From assembly GCF_016907335.1 (NCBI RefSeq), contig NZ_JAFBBT010000001.1:2294001-2358000 (forward strand): DNA of 64,000 bases, given 5' to 3'. The stretch comes from Curtobacterium herbarum (lineage in GTDB: Bacteria; Actinomycetota; Actinomycetes; Actinomycetales; Microbacteriaceae). Of the stretch, positions 1 to 7,521 are shown in pieces. The position numbers and the translations under genes are program-made. Positions within the stretch are counted from its first letter, which is position 1; the number at the start of each line of letters is the position of its first letter. The notes under the pieces were generated by a model. It was not told the DNA's origin and made no database searches. It saw only the letters and a program-made list of their open reading frames with translations.

Positions 1-166
1 GGCTCAGGAGCGCTGCGTCCGCCACGACGGCGGCGACCAGCACGACCGTCGCGAACACCCAGGACCCCGGCCCCGACTCGTCGGACGGCTCGGCCGCCCG
101 CGCCCCGGCGTGCGCGTCCCACTGGTCGTCCTCGTCGTCCGACCACGGCGCTGTTGCACCCGTCAT
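1..166 (-). CDS. N-terminus of a small membrane protein (cut by window edge)
   Basis: Starts at the ATG whose complement is at 164-166, with a good GGGGGAGC ribosome-binding site just upstream on the minus strand, and runs off the window. The 55 visible residues are an acidic, polar N-terminus of about 35 residues (DDEDD, then PSDES) followed by the start of a hydrophobic helix (VFATVVLVAAVVADAALL). This looks like a cytoplasmic tail before a membrane segment. It is divergent from the MFS gene. Family and function cannot be told from this fragment. Confidence 0.55.
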   Translation of the reverse strand, partial: MTGATAPWSDDEDDQWDAHAGARAAEPSDESGPGSWVFATVVLVAAVVADAALLS

Positions 167-317
167 GTGCTCCCCCTGTCCCCTCCGCCCATCCTGCCCA
201 CCGCGGCCGGTGGCGTCCAGGAGGCCCGCCGCGGCCGGGCGCGTCCCGGTCCGGACACGGACGGGCCGGCGACCGTCACACCGGAATGGACGGAGCCGGC
301 CGGCGCTTGTCGCGTCC

Positions 318-1556
318 ATGACCTCACCAGCGGATCGACACGGATGGCTCAGCGTCCTGTCGGTCGCCCTCGGCTCGTTCGTCCTCGTGCTCTCGGAGTT
401 CCTGCCCATCGGCCTCCTGCCCGCGATCGCCGACGACCTGCACGTCGGCATCGGGACCGCCGGTCTCATGGTCGTCTTCACCGGCCTGACCGGCGCGGTC
501 GCCGCCCCGGTCGTGACCGTCGCGACGTCGCGGCTCGACCGCCGGACGGTCCTGCTCGCGCTGACCGTGCTGCTCGTGGTGGCGGACGCGTTGGCCGCAC
601 TGGCCCCGACGTTCTGGGTCCTCCTCGTCGCCCGCATGCTGCTCGGGGTCGGCATCGGCGGGTTCTGGGCGATCGGCGCCGGGATCGCGGGCCGCCTCGT
701 CCCGCCGGCATCCGTCATCCGGGCCACGTCGCTGATCACGGCCGGGGTCTCGGTGGCGACGGTCGTGAGCCTGCCGCTCGGAGCGTTCGTGTCGTCGCTC
801 GCCAGCTGGCGGCTGGCGTTCGTCATCGGCGGCGCGCTCGGCGTCGTCGCCCTCGTGCTGCAGCTCGTGATGCTGCCGAGCATCCCGTCGGTGCAGCGGG
901 TGCGGTTCCGGACGGTGGGCGGACTGCTCCGGGTGCAGCGTGCCCGCGTCGGACTCATCGCGACGGCGTTCCTGTTCGTCGCCCAGTTCGCCGCGTACAC
1001 GTACGTCGCGCCGTACCTGCAGGAGTCGGTGCGGGTGGGCCCGGACACGGTCACGCTGGCGCTGCTCGTCTTCGGCGTCGCCGGCATCGCGGGCAACTTC
1101 GTCGCGGGCGTGACGCTGAGCCGGAACGTCCTCGGCACCATCGGGGTGTCGAAGGTCGTCCTCGCCGCCGCCGTCGTCCTGCTGCCCCTGGCGGCACACT
1201 CGGTCGTCGGGGTGTTCGCCCTGCTCGTCGTGTGGGGCTTCGTCTGGGGCGCCCTGCCGCTCGGGACCCAGACGTGGATGTCGACCGCCTCCCCCGGCGG
1301 GTCGGAGAGCGGTCTGGCCCTGTTCGTCACGACCATCCAGTTGGCGATCGCGGCGGGGTCCGTGGTCGGCGGCCTCGCCGTCACGGGCTTCGGGATCGCT
1401 GCTGACTTCTGGTTCGCCGGTGCGGTCGCGGTCATCGGCGCGGTCGTGCTCCTGTCGCTCGGCTCGCGACGGTCGAGCGCCGTCCCCGACGTCGCCGCCG
1501 CACCCGCGACCGGTCCGGTCGCGACGGGATCGGTCGCGACCGCAGCGGCGGACTGA
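318..1556 (+). CDS. MFS transporter (AraJ/drug-efflux type)
   Basis: A 412-residue, 12-helix major facilitator, probably a proton-driven exporter of drugs or sugars. The N-terminus (SVALGSFVLVLSEFLPIGLL) has the first-helix look of the AraJ/Bcr branch, and after helix 2 there is a loop with SRLDRRTVLL, a degenerate motif A. The reading frame is open upstream to 165, but those residues are Arg/Pro-rich and lack membrane character, so the ATG at 318 is preferred. No strong ribosome-binding site is seen. The tail is a low-complexity Ala/Thr/Val repeat (ATGPVATGSVATAAAD). Substrate unknown. Confidence 0.85.
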   Translation: MTSPADRHGWLSVLSVALGSFVLVLSEFLPIGLLPAIADDLHVGIGTAGLMVVFTGLTGAVAAPVVTVATSRLDRRTVLLALTVLLVVADALAALAPTFWVLLVARMLLGVGIGGFWAIGAGIAGRLVPPASVIRATSLITAGVSVATVVSLPLGAFVSSLASWRLAFVIGGALGVVALVLQLVMLPSIPSVQRVRFRTVGGLLRVQRARVGLIATAFLFVAQFAAYTYVAPYLQESVRVGPDTVTLALLVFGVAGIAGNFVAGVTLSRNVLGTIGVSKVVLAAAVVLLPLAAHSVVGVFALLVVWGFVWGALPLGTQTWMSTASPGGSESGLALFVTTIQLAIAAGSVVGGLAVTGFGIAADFWFAGAVAVIGAVVLLSLGSRRSSAVPDVAAAPATGPVATGSVATAAAD

Positions 1557-1574
1557 CCGGGCCGACCACACGTC

Positions 1575-1616
1575 GGACGGGAGGCACGCACCGGTCGGGT
1601 GACGGGCCTCCCGTCC
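1575..1616. terminator. Bidirectional terminator-like hairpin
   Basis: Arms GGACGGGAGGC (1575-1585) and GCCTCCCGTCC (1606-1616) are exact inverted repeats between two convergent genes: the MFS gene ends at 1556 and the glycosidase ends at 1624. The arm sequence recurs in other palindromes in this window. Confidence 0.7.
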
Positions 1617-1623
1617 GTCGTCG

Positions 1624-2934
1624 CTAGGGACGGGCGACGCTCGTCGCCGTCGCCGCCGCGCGGAACGCCGCCGCGGCCCCGGTCTCGACCCGGTCGAGCG
1701 TGCCGTCGGCCCGTTCCTCCAACCGGACGAGTCCCATCCGCCGGAGGAACGGCTCCTTCGCTCCCCCGACCTGCTGGCGGGCCGCGAGGACCTCGGGGGC
1801 GACCGCGAACTCCTCGACGTTGACGCCGCCGGAGGCGTACGACCAGTCGACGAAGTCGAACACCGGCCACCAGGTCCAGCCGCGCACGTCGACGCCGGCG
1901 TCGGCGAGCGCCGTGACGGCGGCGGACGAGTCCTGCACCCACCGCGAGCGGAGGTCGTCGTCGCCCTCGATCGAGGTCTCGGTGACGAGCATCGGCAGCC
2001 CGTAGCGCTCGGCGAAGCCCGTCAGCGACTCGACGAGTCCCGCGGTCCACCGGTCGTGGGCGTGCTGCACGGTGCCGTCCGGGCCGGGTTCGAGTCGGCG
2101 CGGTGAGAGGTCCGGGTAGTAGTTCACGCCGAGGAGGTCGAGGGTGACGGCCCCGTCGACCAGGGCGGCGAGCCCGGCCTCGGTCGCACCGTGCTCGAGC
2201 AGCCACCGGTACGAGCGGTGGCTGGGGTCGACACGGCCGAGCACCAGGTCGGTCGGGACGGTGCCGAGGTCGGTGAGGAGCGCTGCCTCGGCCCCGAGTC
2301 CGGGGTCGGCGGTGCTGAACATCGACGTCGCCTCGACGTGCACGATCGTGGCGCCGGGGTTGGCGGACCGGACGGCCGCGACGCTCTGCTGCATGCCCAG
2401 GGCGATGCCGAGGACGACCGCGGTCCAGCCGTCCCACCCGGTCAGGGCGGGCGGCCACACCCCGCGGAGGCCCGCGAAGGACGCCGTGGTGATCGGCTCG
2501 TTGAGCGGTGTGACGTGGTCGACGACGCCGGTGTACCGGGCGGCGAAGGCCCCGGCGAAGGAGGCGATCGCATCGGGGTAGGCCGGGTCGGCGAACGAGT
2601 CGTCGAGCCAGGTCGGGGTGCCGTAGTGGACCAGGTCCGCGATCACGGTGAGCCCGAGCCCGGCCGCGTACGCCAGGCGGTCGTCGAGGACGGCCCAGTC
2701 GAACACCCCGGGTGCCAGGTGCACGCGTGGCCAGTCGACCCCGTACCGCAGGGCGGTCGCGCCGAGGGATCGGACGAGGTCCAGGTCCGAGCGCCAGGCG
2801 GTGTCGTGGCCGGTGAGCTCGTGCTCGTCGAGCGGCGCCATCGCGAAGCGTTCGGGCGGGTGCACGCAGGTGTCCTCGATGCCGGCGATCCAGGTGAAGC
2901 TGCCGGCGGGGAACGCTCCGCCCGCGGCCGTCAC
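1624..2934 (-). CDS. Clan A beta-glycosidase (GH1-like), last gene of sugar ABC operon
   Basis: 436 residues with a GTG start whose GTGA overlaps the stop of the upstream permease. No signal peptide, so it is cytoplasmic and would cleave oligosaccharides brought in by the neighbouring ABC transporter. The TIM-barrel catalytic pair is visible: TPLNEP with the likely acid/base Glu146, and MLVTETS with the likely nucleophile Glu319. Both resemble GH1 (NEP and TENG) but depart at the second motif. The length fits GH1 (about 430-480). A longer open frame upstream is a shadow of the permease. Exact family and sugar are uncertain; beta-glucosidase or beta-galactosidase activity is a guess from the fold. 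Confidence 0.8.
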   Translation of the reverse strand: MTAAGGAFPAGSFTWIAGIEDTCVHPPERFAMAPLDEHELTGHDTAWRSDLDLVRSLGATALRYGVDWPRVHLAPGVFDWAVLDDRLAYAAGLGLTVIADLVHYGTPTWLDDSFADPAYPDAIASFAGAFAARYTGVVDHVTPLNEPITTASFAGLRGVWPPALTGWDGWTAVVLGIALGMQQSVAAVRSANPGATIVHVEATSMFSTADPGLGAEAALLTDLGTVPTDLVLGRVDPSHRSYRWLLEHGATEAGLAALVDGAVTLDLLGVNYYPDLSPRRLEPGPDGTVQHAHDRWTAGLVESLTGFAERYGLPMLVTETSIEGDDDLRSRWVQDSSAAVTALADAGVDVRGWTWWPVFDFVDWSYASGGVNVEEFAVAPEVLAARQQVGGAKEPFLRRMGLVRLEERADGTLDRVETGAAAAFRAAATATSVARP

Positions 2935-3857
2935 TTCAGCCCCGTGGTGGCTACGCCGGCGACGAAGTACTTCTGGGCGAAGAAGAAGCCGAGCGCGATG
3001 GGTACGAGCGAGATCACGGCGCCGGCGAGCAGGACCGCGTGGTCGGTCACGTGCGCTCCCCCGAACAGCGTCAGGCCGGCGGGCAGCGTCAGCATGTCGT
3101 TCGACGTGGTGACGACGAGTGGCCAGAGCAGGTCGTTCCAGAGAGCCATGCCGTTGAGGACCGCGACCGTCGCGATGGCGGGCTTCGCCAGCGGCAGGAT
3201 CACCTGCCAGTAGATCCGCCAGTGTCCGGCGCCGTCGATGCGGGCGGCTTCGTCGAGTTCGACGGGGATGTCGATGAAGAACTGGCGGAACAGGAAGATG
3301 CCGAACGCGCTGGTCGCCCGCGGGATGATGAGCCCCTGGTAGGTGTTCAGCCAGCCCAGGTGGAACAGTTCCACGAACACCGGGATGAGCGTCACCTGGA
3401 ACGGCACCATCAGGGTCGCGATGACCAGCACGAACGCGACGTTCCGGCCGACGAACCGCATCCGGGCCAGGGCGTAGGCGCACATCGAGTCGAACAGCAG
3501 CGTCAGCACCGTGGTGACGATCGTGAACAGGAACGAGTTGGCCAGCAGGCGCAGGAACGGCAGCTGCTGCCAGACCCCGACGTAGCCGTGCAGGGTGACG
3601 CTGGTCGGGAACAGGCTGGCCGGGTGGCCGAACAGGTCGGCTTCGGACCGGAACGACCCGCTGACCATCCAGATGAACGGCACGAGGGCGAACACCAGTC
3701 CGATGCCGAGGTACACCCACTTCAGGACGGACCCGGTGCGCGCGGTGCCGGTGCGCCGGATCCGGCCGCGGCCGGCGGACCGTCGGTCCGGTGTCGGACG
3801 GGAGGCACGGGTCGGCTCCGTCAGGGACGGTCGCCGCGTGCGCGCCTCAGTCGACAT
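2931..3857 (-). CDS. Sugar ABC transporter permease (MalG type)
   Basis: 308-residue inner-membrane permease with about six helices after a 45-residue Arg-rich cytoplasmic tail. The EAA loop for ATPase contact is seen as ELDEAARIDGAGHWRIYWQV, typical of MalG/CUT1. It overlaps the upstream permease gene by 11 bases and the glycosidase by 4, so the three are translationally coupled. No ATPase gene is in the operon. CUT1 systems in actinobacteria commonly share one MsiK-type ATPase encoded elsewhere. Confidence 0.93.
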   Translation of the reverse strand: MSTEARTRRPSLTEPTRASRPTPDRRSAGRGRIRRTGTARTGSVLKWVYLGIGLVFALVPFIWMVSGSFRSEADLFGHPASLFPTSVTLHGYVGVWQQLPFLRLLANSFLFTIVTTVLTLLFDSMCAYALARMRFVGRNVAFVLVIATLMVPFQVTLIPVFVELFHLGWLNTYQGLIIPRATSAFGIFLFRQFFIDIPVELDEAARIDGAGHWRIYWQVILPLAKPAIATVAVLNGMALWNDLLWPLVVTTSNDMLTLPAGLTLFGGAHVTDHAVLLAGAVISLVPIALGFFFAQKYFVAGVATTGLK

Positions 3858-4806
3858 CGTCGTACCGGAAGAGCCGGAGCTGAAGGAGGGAGATGAGCAT
3901 GATGATCACGAAGAGGACCCAGGAGATCGCCGACGCGTAGCCGGTCTGGTAGTTGACGAACCCGTCGCGGTAGAGCAGGTTCACGAGCGTGTCCGTGTGG
4001 AAGACCGGACCGCCGCCGGTCATCACGTAGACGAGGTCGAAGACCTGGAACGACTGGATCGTCAGGATCATCGAGGTGAAGAGCATGGTCGGGCGGATGC
4101 TCGGCAGGGTGATCCCCCAGATCGTCTGCCAGGTGTTCGCGCCGTCGATCCGGGCGGCCTCGTAGCGTTCGGCGGGCACGCCCTTGAGTCCGGCGACGAA
4201 CAGGATCATCGCGAAGCCGATGCTCTTCCACACCGAGACGAAGACGATCGTCGGCAGGGCCAGGGACGTCGACTGCAGCCAGGCGACGCTCGGCAGCCCG
4301 AGGGCCGCGGTGATGCCGCCGACCAGGCCGATGTCGGGGTCGAGCAGGAACTTCCAGACCAGGCCGATGGTCACCAGGGAGACGATGGTCGGGAAGAAGA
4401 ACACCGAGCGGACGATCCGGTTCGCCAGGGTGTCCCGCTGGAGCAGCAGCGCGGCGATGAAGCCGAAGACCACCAGGAGCACGACCGAGACGACGGTGAA
4501 CTCGAGCGTGATCCGCAGTGCGTTCCAGAACTGTCCGTCGTGGAACAGCGTGACGTAGTTGCCGAAGCCGACGAAGGGCTGGGTGGCCGCACCGACCGTC
4601 CAGTCGAAGAACGAGTAGTACAGCGACCGCAGGATCGGGAAGACCACGAAGGCGCCGAGGATGAGCAGCGACGGGGCCATGAAGAGCCAGGCCGGCTGGA
4701 ACCGGCGGGTGCGGACCCGGGTGGGGCGGGCCTCCCGCCCGTCCGGGGCGGCGGCCCCGCCACGCGGGGCGCGTGGCGGGGCCGAACCGGTGAGCTGGTC
4801 GGTCAC
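3847..4806 (-). CDS. Sugar ABC transporter permease (MalF type)
   Basis: 319 residues; the GTG start is in a GTGA overlap with the binding-protein gene. A Pro/Arg-rich N-terminal tail is followed by a first helix (WLFMAPSLLILGAFVVFPIL) and six membrane segments in all. The EAA loop reads RYEAARIDGANTWQTIWGI, diagnostic for CUT1 carbohydrate permeases. It pairs with the downstream MalG-type permease. The N-terminal tail DNA holds a copy of the window's CGGGAGGC repeat motif. Confidence 0.93.
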   Translation of the reverse strand: MTDQLTGSAPPRAPRGGAAAPDGREARPTRVRTRRFQPAWLFMAPSLLILGAFVVFPILRSLYYSFFDWTVGAATQPFVGFGNYVTLFHDGQFWNALRITLEFTVVSVVLLVVFGFIAALLLQRDTLANRIVRSVFFFPTIVSLVTIGLVWKFLLDPDIGLVGGITAALGLPSVAWLQSTSLALPTIVFVSVWKSIGFAMILFVAGLKGVPAERYEAARIDGANTWQTIWGITLPSIRPTMLFTSMILTIQSFQVFDLVYVMTGGGPVFHTDTLVNLLYRDGFVNYQTGYASAISWVLFVIIMLISLLQLRLFRYDDVD

Positions 4807-6065
4807 TTGCTGCAGCCCGTGAGGCCGTTGATCGCCTGGCCGGCGCTCTTCGTGGCGTCGGCGACGGACTTGCCGCGGGTGATCTCGCCGATGAGCGGGA
4901 CGTACGCGTCGGAGTCGACCTTCGTGGCGTTCGTGACGTGCGGCAGGTACAGGCGCGCGTCGGGCACCTGGCTGGCGAAGACCGAGACCGTCGGGTCGGC
5001 GGTGAGCTTCGCGTCGTCGGACAGGTCGGTGCGGAGCGGCGGGAACCCGGTCTGCAGCGAGAACTTCTGCTGGGCGGTCTTCGACGTCCAGTATGCCAGG
5101 AACTCCTGCGCCTGCTTCGGGTACTTGGTCTTCGCGGAGATCGACAGCGGGGCGATCGAGCCGAGCGTGCTCGACTTGCCGTCGACGCCGACCGGGACCT
5201 TCACGATCCCCAGGTCGATGCCCGCGTCCTTGTACCCGGACGCTGCCCAGGGGCCGTTGATCTCCATCGCGGCCTTGCCGGCCGAGAAGAGCGAGTCCGC
5301 CTCGGCGCCGGTGAGGCCGACGGGGCTGACCTTGTCCTTCGCGACCAGGTCCGCCCAGGTCGACAGGCTCTTCTGCCCGGCGGACGTCTGGACGACGCTG
5401 CAGCCCTTGCCGCTGACGATGTCGCCGCCCTCGAGCCACTGCAGGACCGGCCACATCTGGATGGTCTGGTTGTCGGCGAGCGCGATGCCGTACTTGCCGC
5501 CGGTGGTCAGCTTCTTCGCGTCCGCCGCCATCTCCTGGACGGTCCCCGGCGGATCGGTGATGCCGGCATCGGCGAAGAGCTTCTTGTTGTAGTACAGGCT
5601 CAGCGTGGCGAAGTTGGCGGGGACACCGTAGAGCTTGCCGTCGTAGGTGAACTCCTCGACCGTGCCGGGCGCGAACGACTCGGTGTTGATCTTGCCGCTG
5701 CCTGCACCGGTGGCGGTGATGGGCAGGACGGAGCGGGTCTTCACGTACTGGGCGACGGCGTTCGGGTCGGACGAGACCGCGGCGACGTCCGGGCCCTGGC
5801 CGGTGAGCCAGGCCGAGGGCAGCTTCTGCTGGATCGTGTCCCAGGGCTGCACGGTCATCTCGACGTTGATGTCGGGGTGCGACTTCTCGAAGTCCTTGAC
5901 GATGGTGGCGTAGCCCGGTCGGTCGCCGCCGGTGAACCCGGTCCAGACCTTGAGGGTGGCGGGGCCGTCCTGGGCGGCGTTGCCGCCGGCGGAACAACCG
6001 GTGAGGACCAGTGCCAGTGCGGCGGCACCGGAGACGACCGCGAGGGTCGTGCGTGCGTGCTTCAT
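4803..6065 (-). CDS. Sugar ABC transporter solute-binding lipoprotein
   Basis: 420 residues. The signal peptide ends in a lipobox (LVLTGCSAG, Cys24), so the protein is lipid-anchored on the outer face of the membrane. The rest is a periplasmic-binding type 1 cluster-B fold with the family's KVWTGF and WPVLQW aromatic segments and a Cys-containing C-terminus. It delivers oligosaccharides to the two downstream permeases. The ribosome-binding site is AAAGGAGCG. A 112-base gap separates it from lacI; no operator is seen there, so it is probably transcribed from the promoter upstream of lacI. Confidence 0.93.
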   Translation of the reverse strand: MKHARTTLAVVSGAAALALVLTGCSAGGNAAQDGPATLKVWTGFTGGDRPGYATIVKDFEKSHPDINVEMTVQPWDTIQQKLPSAWLTGQGPDVAAVSSDPNAVAQYVKTRSVLPITATGAGSGKINTESFAPGTVEEFTYDGKLYGVPANFATLSLYYNKKLFADAGITDPPGTVQEMAADAKKLTTGGKYGIALADNQTIQMWPVLQWLEGGDIVSGKGCSVVQTSAGQKSLSTWADLVAKDKVSPVGLTGAEADSLFSAGKAAMEINGPWAASGYKDAGIDLGIVKVPVGVDGKSSTLGSIAPLSISAKTKYPKQAQEFLAYWTSKTAQQKFSLQTGFPPLRTDLSDDAKLTADPTVSVFASQVPDARLYLPHVTNATKVDSDAYVPLIGEITRGKSVADATKSAGQAINGLTGCSK

Positions 6066-6177
6066 CGGGGAACGCTCCTTTGCGTTGCGGGTGCTGTGGG
6101 TGGTGCGCGTGCGGTGGTGCAGGGTCGTGCTGCGGGTGGGTCGTGCTGCAGGTGTTCGGTGTTCGGTGTCGTTCTGG

Positions 6178-7233
6178 TCAGTGGGGGTCGGTGTGGTCGG
6201 GGTCGCAGCCGCACGAGCCGCGGAGGACCACCTCGACGTCGAGCTCGGTGTGCGCGTGGCCGCCCGGGCGCCGGTCGACGAGGTCGAAGAGCCGCTCGGT
6301 CGCGATCCGCCCCATCTCCTCGGCGGGGACCCGGATCGTCGTGATGCCCGGGGTGGTCACGCGGGCGAACCCGAAGTCGTCGAACCCGACGACCGCGACG
6401 TCCCCCGGCACGTCGATGCCGGCCCGTCGGAGCACGGCGAGACCGCCGACGGCCATGTCGTCGTTGGCGAACACGATGCCGTCGAACGGGAACCGCTCGT
6501 CGCCGGTGCGTTCCCGGAGTACCTGCTCGACGGCGGCCGCTCCCGACTGTTCGGCCAGGTCGCCCTCGATCACGGCGACGTCGGTCAGGCCGTGCGTCTC
6601 GGCGGCGCGGAGGAAGCCGTCGCGCCGGTCGATGCCGGTCTGGTGGTCGAGCGTCCCCGACACGTGCAGCAGACGGCGCCGGCCGTGCTCGGTCACGAGG
6701 TGCTCGACGAGCTGCTCGGTCGCCGAGACGTCGTCGATCCCGACGCTCACCGCGTCGGCGAGGTGCGGGTAGTTCCCGATGAGGACGACCGGCAGGCCGC
6801 TCGCGACGAGTGCCTCGACGTGGTGGTCGTCGATCGCGGCGCTGGTGACGATCGCGCCGTCGGCGGTCCGGGAGCGCATGACCCGCTCGTAGGCGACGCC
6901 GCCGTTCGAGGTGTCCGCGTTGGTCGAGACGATGACCTGGGCGTCGTGGGCGTTCGCCGCCGTGGACATGCCGGTCAGGACGTGCATGAAGTACAGGTGG
7001 CCGAAGACGTGCGCCGACGAGTTCGGGACGACCAGGGCGACGGCGTCGGCACGCTGGCTGCGGAGGGCTCGGCCGGCGGAGCTCGGGACGTAGCCCAGGT
7101 CCTCGGCGGCCTGCTTGACGGCGGCGCGGGTCTTCTCGCTGATCCGCTCGTGGCCGGAGAGCGCCATGCTCGCGGCGGCGGAGGTGACGCCGACCTTCGC
7201 GGCGACGTCCTTCAGGGTGACGGACTTCGGCAC
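6178..7233 (-). CDS. LacI-family repressor of the arabinoside operon
   Basis: 351 residues, GTG start with GAGGAGG upstream. Residues 5-55 form the LacI helix-turn-helix (VTLKDVAAKVGVTSAAASMA) and hinge (GYVPSSAGRALRSQ). The remainder is a periplasmic-binding-protein-like sensor domain. It lies first in the ABC/glycosidase operon. Two LacI-type palindromes lie 39-89 bases upstream and a third lies before the neighbouring arabinofuranosidase gene, so autoregulation and control of that enzyme are likely. The effector is unknown; an arabinose-containing sugar is inferred from context. The Cys-rich C-terminus (GSCGCDPDH) is unusual. Confidence 0.92.
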   Translation of the reverse strand: MPKSVTLKDVAAKVGVTSAAASMALSGHERISEKTRAAVKQAAEDLGYVPSSAGRALRSQRADAVALVVPNSSAHVFGHLYFMHVLTGMSTAANAHDAQVIVSTNADTSNGGVAYERVMRSRTADGAIVTSAAIDDHHVEALVASGLPVVLIGNYPHLADAVSVGIDDVSATEQLVEHLVTEHGRRRLLHVSGTLDHQTGIDRRDGFLRAAETHGLTDVAVIEGDLAEQSGAAAVEQVLRERTGDERFPFDGIVFANDDMAVGGLAVLRRAGIDVPGDVAVVGFDDFGFARVTTPGITTIRVPAEEMGRIATERLFDLVDRRPGGHAHTELDVEVVLRGSCGCDPDHTDPH

Positions 7234-7271
7234 GGTGTCGCCTCCTCGTCGTGGGCGTGGCCGGAGCCGAC

Positions 7272-7287
7272 GCTTTATCGATTAACT
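7272..7287. promoter_or_regulatory. LacI-type operator 1
   Basis: GCTTTATCGATTAACT is an imperfect palindrome centred on CG, the usual centre of LacI-family operators. It lies 39 bases upstream of the lacI start codon. Its centre is 35 bases from that of operator 2. Confidence 0.6.
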
Positions 7288-7306
7288 CTTCGGTCATCCT
7301 GCACCT

Positions 7307-7322
7307 GCTTAATCGATGAAGC
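7307..7322. promoter_or_regulatory. LacI-type operator 2
   Basis: GCTTAATCGATGAAGC is palindromic at 7 of 8 positions per half and shares the TTAATCGAT core with operators 1 and 3. Read on the minus strand it follows TTGCTT, a possible -35 element for lacI. Confidence 0.65.
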
Positions 7323-7367
7323 AAGCCGTGCTCCGCAATCCGCGGCGTGGGCCGCCCAGGAGTCGCG

Positions 7368-7439
7368 GCCGAGCCTCGGCTAGGCGGACACGATGCGGCC
7401 CGAGCGACGCGCATGTTGTCCGCGCAGCCGAGGCTCGGC
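7368..7439. repeat. Nested inverted repeat
   Basis: Arms at 7368-7390 and 7417-7439 pair over 14 bases (GCCGAGCCTCGGCT / AGCCGAGGCTCGGC) and then, after a 2-base mismatch, 7 more (GCGGACA / TGTCCGC). Each 14-base arm is itself nearly palindromic. It sits between the arabinofuranosidase terminator and the lacI operators. A second terminator or a cruciform-forming element are both possible. Confidence 0.55.
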
Positions 7440-7453
7440 TGGGCGCGGGCAGA

Positions 7454-7498
7454 CGGACGGGAGGCTCGGTGCCGGTCCGGCACCGAGCCTCCCGTCCG
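7454..7498. terminator. Terminator of the arabinofuranosidase gene
   Basis: Perfect 22-base inverted repeat around a single central T, starting 24 bases beyond the stop codon at 7522. The arm CGGACGGGAGGCTCGGTGCC is shared with palindromes at 22818-22849 and 48177-48222. There is no clear U-tract, as is common for actinobacterial terminators. Confidence 0.75.
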
Positions 7499-7521
7499 CG
7501 GTTCCCCGCGACCGGTGCCGG

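Noticed and set aside
1624..3720. 698-residue frame as a single long glycosidase
   Set aside because: Its first about 260 residues are Arg-rich, antiregister to the MalG-type permease; the real start is the GTG in the GTGA overlap at 2934.
3847..5997. 716-residue frame as a binding-protein/permease fusion
   Set aside because: The N-terminal part is out of frame with the real solute-binding lipoprotein and has no motif; the permease starts at the GTG at 4806.
6066..6177. A further LacI operator before the solute-binding protein gene
   Set aside because: No CG-centred palindrome with the TTAATCGATT core is seen; the gap is G/T-rich with repeats of GTGCTGCGGGT type.
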